NCBI GenBank assembly: GCA_910587915.1
Contig: CAJUOB010000003.1
Span: 1 to 64,000, forward strand
Source: an uncultured Muribaculaceae bacterium
Lineage (GTDB): Bacteria > Bacteroidota > Bacteroidia > Bacteroidales > Muribaculaceae
DNA: 64,000 nucleotides
Direction of reading: 5' to 3'
How positions within the stretch are numbered: position 1 is the stretch's first letter; each line of letters begins with the position of its first letter. A program made the translations under genes and the position numbers. Under the pieces are notes generated by a model that was given only the letters and a program-made list of their open reading frames with translations, ran no database searches and was not told where the DNA came from. Shown in pieces: positions 52,917 to 61,532 of the stretch.

Positions 52917-54146
52917 ATGCTCGCGCTGCGCATTGCACTTCGCTATCTTTTTGCCCCGAAATCGCATAGGGCCGTCAATGTTATCTCGGTTATTTCCATA
53001 GCCGGGGTAGCGGTGGCCACCATGGCGATAGTAGTGGTGCTGTCGGTGTTCAACGGATTCACATCCTTGGCCGGAGACCGTCTTGGCAAGGTCGACCCCG
53101 ACCTCAAGGTTATACCTGTCGATGGCAAGACCTTTGCCGGAGCCGATTCGGTAGCCTATGCCATTGCCTCGCTGCACGATGTCGCTTCGGCAATGCCAGT
53201 GCTCACCGAGCGGGCGCTCCTTGTGGCACCTGAAGCCCAGATGCCGGTGCGACTTATCGGTATCGACCCTGTGGAATATGGTGCTCCGGGCATTGAAGAA
53301 ACTCTCATCGACGGTGTCTATGCCACCGATGCATTTGTGGGCGGCGACACGGTAGCGGCTGTGCAGCTGTCGGTAGGGACTGCGCTCCAGTCGCGTCTGC
53401 GGCCCGGCGGTGAGTCTATGGCTACTATCTATGTGCCAAGACGTACCGGCCGCATAAATCCTGCCAATCCTGCGGCCGCTTACAGAACCATGGATGCCGC
53501 CGTGAGCGGTGTCTTTCAGGTCGACCAGCCCGAGTACGACACCGATTGCATCTTTGTGCCTTTGCAGCGGCTCCGGAATTTGCTGGAGTATAGTCATGAG
53601 GATGCATCATCAATCAATGTAGCTCTGCAGCCCGGGGCCGATGAAGAGTCTGTACAGAAATCGGTGGAGTCTTTGCTTGGCCCGGAGTTCAGAGTGTTGC
53701 CACGCGAAATGCAACAGGCCGATACTTTCCGTATGATTTCCATCGAAAAGTGGGTGACTTTCCTGATGCTTGTATTCATTCTTCTTATTGCATCGTTCAA
53801 TATCGTGTCGACACTTTCTCTCCTGGTCATAGAGAAACGCGAGAATATGCTCACTTTGCGCGCACTTGGTGCATCGCGCGGCACGGTACGTGCCGTATTC
53901 GCCGATCTTGGCTGGCTCATCACCGCCGCAGGCGGGGTAGTCGGTGCAGTTCTTGGCGTGGTATTGTCGTTGCTGCAGGAGCATTTCGGATTCATCAAGC
54001 TCGACGGCGACCCTCAGGCATTGTCGGTCGATTCCTATCCTGTGCGTCTCGAGTGGCCCGATGTCGCCGCTGTGGTGCTCACCGTTTTTATAGTTGGCTT
54101 TGCCATATCCCTGCTATCACGTATATTTTCCCGAAAAATTCAGTAA
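52917..54146 (+). CDS. ABC transporter permease, LolC/LolE family
   Basis: The membrane subunit of a lipoprotein-release or related ABC system. The protein has an N-terminal helix (VNVISVISIAGVAVATMAIVVVLSVFNGF), a large periplasmic MacB-PCD-like domain (about 50-250), three C-terminal helices (KWVTFLMLVFILLIASFNIVSTLSLL; WLITAAGGVVGAVLGVVLSLL; VAAVVLTVFIVGFAISLLS), and the RALGASRGTVRAVF segment of the FtsX fold. No ATPase gene is next to it, so the partner is elsewhere. The start fits the ATG at 52917 after the REPIN-like copy. Confidence 0.9.
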   Translation: MLALRIALRYLFAPKSHRAVNVISVISIAGVAVATMAIVVVLSVFNGFTSLAGDRLGKVDPDLKVIPVDGKTFAGADSVAYAIASLHDVASAMPVLTERALLVAPEAQMPVRLIGIDPVEYGAPGIEETLIDGVYATDAFVGGDTVAAVQLSVGTALQSRLRPGGESMATIYVPRRTGRINPANPAAAYRTMDAAVSGVFQVDQPEYDTDCIFVPLQRLRNLLEYSHEDASSINVALQPGADEESVQKSVESLLGPEFRVLPREMQQADTFRMISIEKWVTFLMLVFILLIASFNIVSTLSLLVIEKRENMLTLRALGASRGTVRAVFADLGWLITAAGGVVGAVLGVVLSLLQEHFGFIKLDGDPQALSVDSYPVRLEWPDVAAVVLTVFIVGFAISLLSRIFSRKIQ

Positions 54147-54150
54147 AACC

Positions 54151-54930
54151 GTGCAGACAGTATTATTTCACGACACAATTTTTGGCCCTATACATTCTCG
54201 CCGCCTCGGATCGTCGCTGGGAGTGAATCTGATGCCCAACGACGGCAAGATTTGTTCTTTCGACTGCCTGTACTGTGAGGCCGGCTACAATGCCCAGGGG
54301 CCCGGTACCACAGGCTTGCCCCCACGGGTGGAGGTGGCACGTTTGCTCGAGGAGAAGCTCAAGTCCTTGAAGGAAGCCGGAGCTCCGCTCGATGTCATCA
54401 CCTTCTCCGGTAATGGCGAGCCTACGCTGCATCCCGATTTTGCTGGTGTAGTGGACGATACCATCGCTTTGCGCGATAAATATTTCCCCGACGTGAAGAT
54501 AAGCGTGCTCACCAACTCCACGCGTATCGCCAACCCCGACGTGGCCGCCGCTCTAAGTCGTGTGGACAACAATATACTGAAGCTCGATAGCGCGTTCGAT
54601 GAGACTGCACGGTTGCTCGACCGCCCGGCGCCAGGCTACACTATAGCAAAGACCATCGACGGTCTTCGTAAGTTCGGTAGTCAGGGCATCATCCAGACGA
54701 TGTTCACCCGCGGAGAGCACGACGGGATTGCTATCGATAACACTACCGATGCCGAGGTCGATGCTTTGATAGAGGCCTACCGCACCATCGGTCCTCGCGA
54801 GGTGATGATCTATACCATCGACCGCCCGACGCCTGAAACTACACTCCGCCGGATCCCGCGGCCCGAACTCGACGCAATCGCCGACCGCATCCGCCGTGCT
54901 ACAGGCATTCCGGTCCAGGTCAGCGGCTAA
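54151..54930 (+). CDS. Radical SAM protein
   Basis: A radical SAM enzyme with the cluster motif CSFDCLYCEAG (CxxxCxxC, near residues 37-44) and SGNGEPTLHPDF for SAM contact. Other conserved segments are LGSSLGVNLMP at the N-terminus and KLDSAFDETARLLDRP. It fits the COG0731-like group of unknown reaction. I place the start at the GTG 54151 (HDTIFGPIHSRRLGSSLG follows), four bases after the permease stop; an ATG at 54094 lies inside the permease gene. Function beyond the family is unknown. Confidence 0.82.
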   Translation: MQTVLFHDTIFGPIHSRRLGSSLGVNLMPNDGKICSFDCLYCEAGYNAQGPGTTGLPPRVEVARLLEEKLKSLKEAGAPLDVITFSGNGEPTLHPDFAGVVDDTIALRDKYFPDVKISVLTNSTRIANPDVAAALSRVDNNILKLDSAFDETARLLDRPAPGYTIAKTIDGLRKFGSQGIIQTMFTRGEHDGIAIDNTTDAEVDALIEAYRTIGPREVMIYTIDRPTPETTLRRIPRPELDAIADRIRRATGIPVQVSG

Positions 54931-54949
54931 GTATTGCAAGAATTGGGTA

Positions 54950-54980
54950 TTGCACGAATGAGGGGAAATAAGTATTTTTG
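54950..54980 (+). promoter_or_regulatory. Promoter of porX
   Basis: TTG (54950-54952), 20 bases, TATTTTTG (54973-54980). The ATG at 54987 follows after only six bases, so the message has almost no leader. Confidence 0.7.
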
Positions 54981-54986
54981 CAAGGA

Positions 54987-56549
54987 ATGAATACGACGCA
55001 ACGAATACTATGGGCCGATGATGAAATCGACCTGCTGAAACCTCATCTGCTCTTTCTGAGAAACAAGGGCTACGATGTGACCACGGCCAATAATGGCCGC
55101 GACGCTCTCGACATGGCCTTTGCCGAGCCATTCGACCTCATTATTCTCGATGAGAATATGCCGGGACTCACCGGCCTCGAGACTCTGTCGATGATAAAGC
55201 AGCGTCTCCCTCATATCCCGGTGATAATGATCACTAAAAGTGAGGAAGAGAATATCATGGACCAGGCTGTGGGCAGCAAGATTGCCGACTATCTCATAAA
55301 GCCTGTCAATCCGAATCAGATACTCATAGCCATAAAGAAGCACCTGCATGCCGGCCAATTGGTGCAGGAGAAGACCCAACGCGACTACCGCGAGGATTTC
55401 GGAAATCTCAGCATGCTCATAAACAGCGCAGATACCATCGACGACTGGTATTCGCTCTACGAGCGCCTTGTGTTCCGCGAGATGGAGCTGGCCGGTGCCG
55501 GCAGTTCCATGGACGAGCTGCTCGAAACTCAGAAAAAAGAGGCCGATGCCGAGTTCTATAAGTGGATCCGTCGCCGCTATGAGGATTGGGTGGCCGATGG
55601 ATGTGCGGGCACCGGCAAGCCGCTGATGAGTCCGCGTATATTCCCTGAGATTGTGTTCCCGATGCTCGATGCCGGCGAGAAGGTGTTCTTTGTGCTTATA
55701 GATAATTTCCGTCTCGACCAGTGGCGCACCGTCAAGCCAATGCTTGCCGATATGTTCAATCTCGATGAGCGCCTCTATACATCTATCCTTCCCACCGCCA
55801 CGCAGTATGCCCGCAATGCTATTTTCTCTGGGCTGATGCCTGCCCAGATTGAGAAAATGTTTCCCGAGCTTTGGGTCGATGAGGATTCCGAGGAAGGCAA
55901 GAACATAAATGAGTCGCCTCTTATAGCTACCCAGCTCGAGCGCTACCGCCGTCACCATAAATTCTCCTATTCCAAAATCAACGACAGTGCCGGTGGAGAG
56001 CGTCTGTTGCGTGAGTTCGACCGTCTTGAAGCCAACGATTTAAATATCATCATCTTCAATTTTATCGACATGATGTCGCATGCGCGCACCGAGTCAAAGA
56101 TGATACGCGAGCTTGCCGCCACCAATGCCGCCTACCGCGATCTCACCGAGGCGTGGTTCCGCCATTCGTCGGCTATCGATATATTCCGTCGTATTGCCGC
56201 TAAGGGCTATAAGATAGTGCTTACCACCGACCATGGCACCATAAGGGTCGATGCACCCATCAAAGTGGTTGGCGACAGGAATACAAACACAAACCTGCGC
56301 TATAAGCTCGGCAAGAACCTGGCCTATAACAGCAGGCAGGTTTTCGAGGTGAAGAATCCACAGCGTTTCGGGCTACCGTCGCCAAATGTGTCGACATCCT
56401 ACATTTTCGCTGCCCGAAACGATTTCTTCGCCTATCCCAACAATTATAATTACTACGTGCAGTACTATACCGGCACATTCCAGCATGGAGGCATTTCGAT
56501 GGAGGAAATGCTGGTACCGCTCATCACACTCACCCCTAAAAATTCATAA
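54987..56549 (+). CDS. porX: PorX-type response regulator with PglZ domain
   Basis: PorX controls type IX secretion genes in Bacteroidota. The receiver domain (1-120) has D11-D12, the phospho-acceptor D55 (LIILDENMPG), T83 and K105 (YLIKPVNP). A linker of helices leads to a PglZ (alkaline-phosphatase-like) domain with FVLIDNFRLDQWRT, the metal-site HGTIRVDAP (TTDHGTIRV, near 405) and a C-terminal ISMEEMLVPLITL. The 520 residues match the family. The ATG at 54987 is chosen; a TTG at 54978 sits in the -7 box. No porY kinase is beside it. It heads the tsaE-birA-GT2 run. Confidence 0.95.
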   Translation: MNTTQRILWADDEIDLLKPHLLFLRNKGYDVTTANNGRDALDMAFAEPFDLIILDENMPGLTGLETLSMIKQRLPHIPVIMITKSEEENIMDQAVGSKIADYLIKPVNPNQILIAIKKHLHAGQLVQEKTQRDYREDFGNLSMLINSADTIDDWYSLYERLVFREMELAGAGSSMDELLETQKKEADAEFYKWIRRRYEDWVADGCAGTGKPLMSPRIFPEIVFPMLDAGEKVFFVLIDNFRLDQWRTVKPMLADMFNLDERLYTSILPTATQYARNAIFSGLMPAQIEKMFPELWVDEDSEEGKNINESPLIATQLERYRRHHKFSYSKINDSAGGERLLREFDRLEANDLNIIIFNFIDMMSHARTESKMIRELAATNAAYRDLTEAWFRHSSAIDIFRRIAAKGYKIVLTTDHGTIRVDAPIKVVGDRNTNTNLRYKLGKNLAYNSRQVFEVKNPQRFGLPSPNVSTSYIFAARNDFFAYPNNYNYYVQYYTGTFQHGGISMEEMLVPLITLTPKNS

Positions 56550-56557
56550 TCGCAAAT

Positions 56558-56983
56558 ATGAAAACCATAGAAGTACCCAATATCGAGGCACTACCCGAAG
56601 CTGCCCGTCAGTTCGCCGCCGAGATGGGCGATAACACTGTTTTCGCTTTCTACGGCGATATGGGCGCCGGCAAAACCACATTTATCAATGCTCTCTGCGA
56701 AGTGCTTGGTGTGGATACCGCCGAGACGGCTTCGCCTACATTTGCCCTTATCAATGAATACCGTTCGGACACTACTGCTGAGCTGATATACCATTTCGAT
56801 TTCTATCGCATCGAGTCGCTCGAGGAAGCTCTTGAACTCGGTATCGAGGATTATTTCGATTCGGGTGCCGTATGTCTCATCGAATGGCCCGAACGTGTGG
56901 CTGCAGCTCTGCCTTCCGATACTGTATCGGTGAAGATCACCGTCAACGACGACGATTCGCGCACACTCGCCATCAGCGAATGA
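56558..56983 (+). CDS. tsaE: tRNA threonylcarbamoyladenosine ATPase TsaE
   Basis: It helps TsaB-TsaD make the t6A37 modification of ANN-decoding tRNAs. The P-loop is GDMGAGKTTFINALCEVLG (near 32-50), then SPTFALINEY and HFDFYRIES with the essential Asp, and CLIEWPERV. The 141 residues are normal. It lies nine bases after the porX stop and overlaps birA by four bases. Confidence 0.96.
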   Translation: MKTIEVPNIEALPEAARQFAAEMGDNTVFAFYGDMGAGKTTFINALCEVLGVDTAETASPTFALINEYRSDTTAELIYHFDFYRIESLEEALELGIEDYFDSGAVCLIEWPERVAAALPSDTVSVKITVNDDDSRTLAISE

Positions 56984-57714
56984 GCTCTATTGAATGGCTC
57001 GATTCCTGCGCCTCGACCAACTCCGTGTTGGCCGGGCGTGCCGATGCGCCTGCAGGTCTGGTCATCGCCACCCGCGAGCAGACCGCCGGGCGCGGACAGC
57101 GCGGCAACACATGGGAGGCCCAGCCGGGAGCCAATCTCACATTCTCTCTGCTGCTTAGACCGGCGGCTATACCAGCGGCGCGCCAGTTCGAATTGTCGAT
57201 GATTGTATCGCTTGCCATCGTCGATACTGTCGATGCAGTTCTGGAAGATGCCGGTTGTCCGCTACGGGCGGAAATAAAATGGCCCAACGACATATATGTG
57301 GCTGACCGCAAGATATGCGGCATATTGATCGAGAATACCCTCACGGGCCGGTCCATTGACCGTTCTATTGTAGGAATCGGTCTCAATGTGAACCAGACGG
57401 TATTTCTCAGCGATGCGCCAAATCCTGCATCACTGTGTGGCTTCACGGGCCGCACCTATATGCTCGAGCCACTTCTCGAACGGCTGAGCGATGCCATACT
57501 GAAGTCTATGTCGGCCTACGATGCAGCGCCCGATCCAGATGCTCTTACCACGCGCTACATGAGCCGTCTGTGGCGCCGGTCGGGTATGTGGCCCTTTGTC
57601 ACTCCCGGGGGCGAACGCTTCGAGGCTTCGATAGAACATGTGGGCGCCGACGGTATGCTCACTCTCTCCGGCGATCGCACATTTGCCTTCAAGGAAGTTG
57701 CATTCGTGCTTTGA
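56980..57714 (+). CDS. birA: Biotin-[acetyl-CoA-carboxylase] ligase
   Basis: It attaches biotin to carboxylase carrier proteins. The ATG at 56980 overlaps the tsaE stop (ATGA); the longer frame from 56872 runs inside tsaE. The 244-residue protein has SCASTNSVL, GRGQRGNTWEAQPGANLTFSLLL and KWPNDIYVADRKICGILIE, with the KWPND and GIG segments of the ligase core. There is no N-terminal helix-turn-helix, so it is a ligase without repressor function. Confidence 0.95.
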   Translation: MSSIEWLDSCASTNSVLAGRADAPAGLVIATREQTAGRGQRGNTWEAQPGANLTFSLLLRPAAIPAARQFELSMIVSLAIVDTVDAVLEDAGCPLRAEIKWPNDIYVADRKICGILIENTLTGRSIDRSIVGIGLNVNQTVFLSDAPNPASLCGFTGRTYMLEPLLERLSDAILKSMSAYDAAPDPDALTTRYMSRLWRRSGMWPFVTPGGERFEASIEHVGADGMLTLSGDRTFAFKEVAFVL

Positions 57715-57742
57715 TTATAATCTCATAGACCGATCAAAACCC

Positions 57743-58741
57743 ATGAATCCCATAGTCTCGGTAATAGTATGCACTTATAATCAGGAGGGTACCATCGGTG
57801 CCGCTCTCGACTCTATATTGGCGCAGATCACCGATTTCGACTATGAGATTGTTGTGGCCGACGATTGCTCTACCGATGGAACCCGCGACATCTGCCGCGA
57901 CTATGCCGCTCGGTTCCCCGATCGTATACGCCTCATACTTAACGATGAAAATCTGGGTATAGCCGACAACTACTTCGGCACCCTCTATGAATGCAGAGGG
58001 AAATACATCGCCGACCTCGCCGGCGATGATATCTGGTCCGATCCACATAAACTTAGCCGCCAGGTGGCTGTTATGGACTCCGACCCGGCTATCGTGTTGT
58101 GCCATGCAGCATGGCGATACCTTCATGCCGATGGATCCACGAGTGAGCCTCAGGGGTTCGCTCGTCCTGAAAAACCATATGTGTGCGATGGCGCCACCTT
58201 GGTGACGTCGCTTCTGCAGCATCGCCGCGACAAGGTGTTCATCCACCTTTGCTCGGCCATGTATCGGCGCGATACGGCGGTCGCACTCACTCAGAAATTC
58301 TCGGAATTCTTCTATGGCCGTGCTTTGCCGTGCGAGGATTTTCAGCTCGAGGTGCTTATGGCTACTGCGGGCCGAATAGCTTACGATCCTACAGAAGTGC
58401 TGCTCTACCGTGTGGGGCAAAAGAGCATATCATCGTTCGAGAATCCTGCTAAATCTGCTATTTTTGCAAGCAAGGTTGCCGTGCTCACGCACGCCCTCGC
58501 CACCGAGCTCAACGCCGATATGGCTGGCATGGCCGATTTCTTTAGCCGCCAGATGCTTTTTGCAACAGCACTGGCATTCGAGTCGGGCGATAAGCATGCC
58601 GCTGCCGAGGCTTTCGCAGCAGTGACCGCTACAAGTCCTGTACTGCCGCTACGAGCGAGAACTGCATTGGCTTTGATGAAAGTGAAACCTCTGTGGTATG
58701 TGGCACGTCATGCATTCAAACTGCTCAGATTCAACCGATGA
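57743..58741 (+). CDS. Glycosyltransferase family 2
   Basis: A GT-A inverting sugar transferase of 332 residues: VSVIVCTYNQEGTIGAALDSIL, the nucleotide-binding ADDCSTDGT and the DxD-like ADLAGDDIWSDP. The C-terminus is helical without a clear membrane span. Polysaccharide or glycoprotein assembly is likely; sugar unknown. The ATG at 57743 starts the GT2 motif; the frame opens at 57638. It follows birA by 28 bases and overlaps the second transferase by four bases. Confidence 0.9.
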   Translation: MNPIVSVIVCTYNQEGTIGAALDSILAQITDFDYEIVVADDCSTDGTRDICRDYAARFPDRIRLILNDENLGIADNYFGTLYECRGKYIADLAGDDIWSDPHKLSRQVAVMDSDPAIVLCHAAWRYLHADGSTSEPQGFARPEKPYVCDGATLVTSLLQHRRDKVFIHLCSAMYRRDTAVALTQKFSEFFYGRALPCEDFQLEVLMATAGRIAYDPTEVLLYRVGQKSISSFENPAKSAIFASKVAVLTHALATELNADMAGMADFFSRQMLFATALAFESGDKHAAAEAFAAVTATSPVLPLRARTALALMKVKPLWYVARHAFKLLRFNR

Positions 58742-59559
58742 CACGGCTCGATATCAGCATATGCACCTATGGTGCCGAGGGTATCGCCCGATTGGCCGGC
58801 CGCACTCTGCCGCGTATCGATGGTGTGCGGTATGTCGTTTCGTGGCAAAACCATGGCGATATTCCTGTTCCTGAGACTCTCGATGTGCGTGAAGATGTCG
58901 ATGTTTACCGTTGCAGCTCTGTCGGGCTCTCCAATAATCGCAATAACGCGCTCGAATGCTCCCGGAGCGATCTCGTGATGATATCCGACGACGACGTGGA
59001 ATATTCAGCCGAGGGTATAGAGTCGATGATGGGCTATGTGGACAGCCACCCGTCCACGGCAGTGTTCACATTCATACTCGAGCGGTCGGGAGCTCCCATA
59101 TATCCTGCCTGCGAAACAGTGCTTGAAGGCCGCTATCCCAAGGGCTACAGGGTGTGTTCCTGCGAAATGGTGGTGCGCAAAAGCCTGCTCGGAGACTTGA
59201 GATTTCATCCCGATTTCGGCATCAATTCGCCCGATATGCATGCCGGAGAGGACGAGCTGTTCCATCTCACGGCCATGCGTCGCGGACTGGAGTGCCGCTT
59301 CGCGCCTATTCTCATTGGCCGCCACCCGCACGCGCATACAGGCTTTGGAAAGAAGATGTCGGCCAAGGTGCTCCGTGCGCAGGGATGTGTGGCGACTCTG
59401 TTGTATCCTCGCTCATTCATGCCTCGCCTGGTGCTTAAGACATGGCGGCTGAAAAAACACGGCCAGTCCGGCATCTTTAAATCATTGATATACCTTAGCT
59501 CGGGGGCTATCCGGGCATTCAAACTTCTACATACCGACAGAGCTCGGCTATGGCCTTGA
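58738..59559 (+). CDS. Glycosyltransferase family 2-like
   Basis: A second GT2-type protein of 273 residues: LDISICTYGAEGIARL, SNNRNNALE, the DDD motif in MISDDDVEYS, and the acceptor-side GEDELFHL. It is coupled to the previous gene by a four-base ATGA overlap. It is more divergent than its partner. The pair may act in sequence on one glycan. A TATTTTTG within the upstream gene (58459-58466) could be an internal promoter but is probably chance. Confidence 0.85.
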   Translation: MTRLDISICTYGAEGIARLAGRTLPRIDGVRYVVSWQNHGDIPVPETLDVREDVDVYRCSSVGLSNNRNNALECSRSDLVMISDDDVEYSAEGIESMMGYVDSHPSTAVFTFILERSGAPIYPACETVLEGRYPKGYRVCSCEMVVRKSLLGDLRFHPDFGINSPDMHAGEDELFHLTAMRRGLECRFAPILIGRHPHAHTGFGKKMSAKVLRAQGCVATLLYPRSFMPRLVLKTWRLKKHGQSGIFKSLIYLSSGAIRAFKLLHTDRARLWP

Positions 59560-59584
59560 CATCTAAAATCTTAAATAACCATAC

Positions 59585-61522
59585 ATGAATCGATTCACTA
59601 TTGCACTTTGGCTCGCTATGCCGCTTGCGGCATCGGCTGTGACGGTCGACAGTCCCGATGGCCGTCTGTCGCTCACTCTCGATGTGGACGGCAATACTCC
59701 GGTATATTCAATATCCTACGACGGGAAAACCATTCTCGAGCCCTCGCCACTCGGCTTCAAGTCGAGCATAGGCGATTTCTCCAAGGGTTTCGGAATTGCC
59801 TCGACCAAGGTTGACACCGTGCATCGCGTTTTCGCGCAGGATAAGATCAAGAAGAAAAACATCGACTACAAGGCAACACGTCTGCGTGCCGACTTCAAAG
59901 GTCCCGACAAGCATAAATTCAGCATGGAATGGGAAGTCGCCGACAACGATGTCGCATTCCGCTATATCATACCACGCCAGGGTGGCAAAACATCTATAAT
60001 TATCGATAGCGAGGCCACCGGCTATCGCTTTCCTGCCGCCACAACTGCATTCCTTACCCCTCAGAGCGATCCCATGATTGGATGGAAGGGTACAAAACCC
60101 AGCTACGAGGAATACTATGTAGCCGACGCCCCCATAGATTCGGCTTCGCAGTACGGGCATGGTTATACTTTCCCGGCGCTGTTCCGTGTCGGCGACAACG
60201 GTTGGGCACTACTCACCGAAACCGGGGTCGACGGCTACTACTGCGCCTCGCATCTGAGTGATTTCGAGAACGGTGTCTACACCATAGCTTATCCTATGCC
60301 GGGCGAGAACAATGGCAACGGTACAGCAGCCCCTGCTATGGCGCTCCCAGGGACCACTCCATGGCGTACTATCACAGTGGGCGCCGACCTTGCTCCTATT
60401 GTCGAAACGACCGCGCCTTGGAATGTTGTCGAGCCACGCTATATACTCGACCGCCCCGCCCAGACAGGACGCGGCACATGGAGCTGGCTTCTGTGGCAGG
60501 ACAATTCGATAAATGCCGAAGATCAGCGTAAATTCATCGATCTTGCCTCGGAGCTGGGTTATGAGAATGTGCTCATCGACAACTGGTGGGACAATAACAT
60601 CGGCCGCAAGGGCATGGAAGAGCTCATTGCCTATGCTCGCTCGAAGAATGTCAACCCGATTCTGTGGTACTCCTCGAGCGGATACTGGAACGATATAGAG
60701 CAAAGTCCTGTAAACCACATGGACCGTCCTATAGTTCGTAAGAAAGAGATGAAATGGCTCCGCGACAATGGTGTCCGCTCCATCAAGGTCGACTTCTTCG
60801 GCGGTGACAAGCAGGAGACCATGCGCCTCTACGAAGATATTCTCAGCGATGCGGCCGACTATGGCATCGACGTGGTGTTCCATGGTTGTACCCTGCCTCG
60901 CGGTTGGGAGCGTATGTATCCTAATTTCGTTGGTAGTGAAGCCGTCCTCGCTTCCGAGAATCTTGTGTTCGAGCAGAAATTCTGCGATCTCGAGGCATTC
61001 CATGCCACACTGCATCCCTTCATCCGCAATTCGGTAGCTGTCATGGAGTACGGTGGCACTGTGCTCAACAAGCGCCTCAACCGTGGCAACGACGGTGGCA
61101 CTACCCGCCGTACCGGCGACGCCTTCCAGCTCGCCACATCGGTGCTTTTCCAGAATCCCGTGCAGAACTTCGCTCTCGCACCAAACAATCTTACCGACGC
61201 CCCTGCCGAAGCTATCGACTTCATGAAGGCTGTGCCCACCACCTGGGACGAGACAAAGTATATAGCCGGATATCCCGGTCGTTATGCCGTTATAGCACGC
61301 AAGCATAAGGGTACATGGTACATTGCCGGCGTTAATGCCGAGGCCAAGCCTGTGAAGCTTAAACTCGACCTGTCGGCTCTCGGTCTGCACGACGCCGAGG
61401 CTGAATGCTATTCCGACAATACCGCCCTGCAGTTCTCAAAATCGATCCTTAAGGTTAAGAATCCTGCTGCGGTGCCGGTGGAAATTGCCCCGAATGGCGG
61501 GTTGGTCCTTGTCGTTAAGTGA
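59585..61522 (+). CDS. Glycoside hydrolase family 97
   Basis: A periplasmic or surface alpha-glucosidase or alpha-galactosidase. It has a signal peptide (FTIALWLAMPLAASA). An N-terminal beta-sandwich (about 20-270) precedes the (beta/alpha)8 domain with GTWSWLLWQDNSINAEDQRKF, NVLIDNWWD, and IKVDFFGGDKQ where D403 is the nucleophile expected in the retaining subfamily. A C-terminal beta domain ends the 645 residues. The Asp at 403 favours a retaining, alpha-galactosidase-like enzyme over the inverting SusB type; this is inference. It starts 25 bases after the second GT2 gene. Confidence 0.92.
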   Translation: MNRFTIALWLAMPLAASAVTVDSPDGRLSLTLDVDGNTPVYSISYDGKTILEPSPLGFKSSIGDFSKGFGIASTKVDTVHRVFAQDKIKKKNIDYKATRLRADFKGPDKHKFSMEWEVADNDVAFRYIIPRQGGKTSIIIDSEATGYRFPAATTAFLTPQSDPMIGWKGTKPSYEEYYVADAPIDSASQYGHGYTFPALFRVGDNGWALLTETGVDGYYCASHLSDFENGVYTIAYPMPGENNGNGTAAPAMALPGTTPWRTITVGADLAPIVETTAPWNVVEPRYILDRPAQTGRGTWSWLLWQDNSINAEDQRKFIDLASELGYENVLIDNWWDNNIGRKGMEELIAYARSKNVNPILWYSSSGYWNDIEQSPVNHMDRPIVRKKEMKWLRDNGVRSIKVDFFGGDKQETMRLYEDILSDAADYGIDVVFHGCTLPRGWERMYPNFVGSEAVLASENLVFEQKFCDLEAFHATLHPFIRNSVAVMEYGGTVLNKRLNRGNDGGTTRRTGDAFQLATSVLFQNPVQNFALAPNNLTDAPAEAIDFMKAVPTTWDETKYIAGYPGRYAVIARKHKGTWYIAGVNAEAKPVKLKLDLSALGLHDAEAECYSDNTALQFSKSILKVKNPAAVPVEIAPNGGLVLVVK

Positions 61523-61532
61523 TGTATTTGGC

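Noticed and set aside
58459..58466. TATTTTTG box inside the first GT2 gene as a promoter
   Set aside because: It lacks a supported TTG partner and lies in coding sequence about 270 bases from the next start; probably chance.
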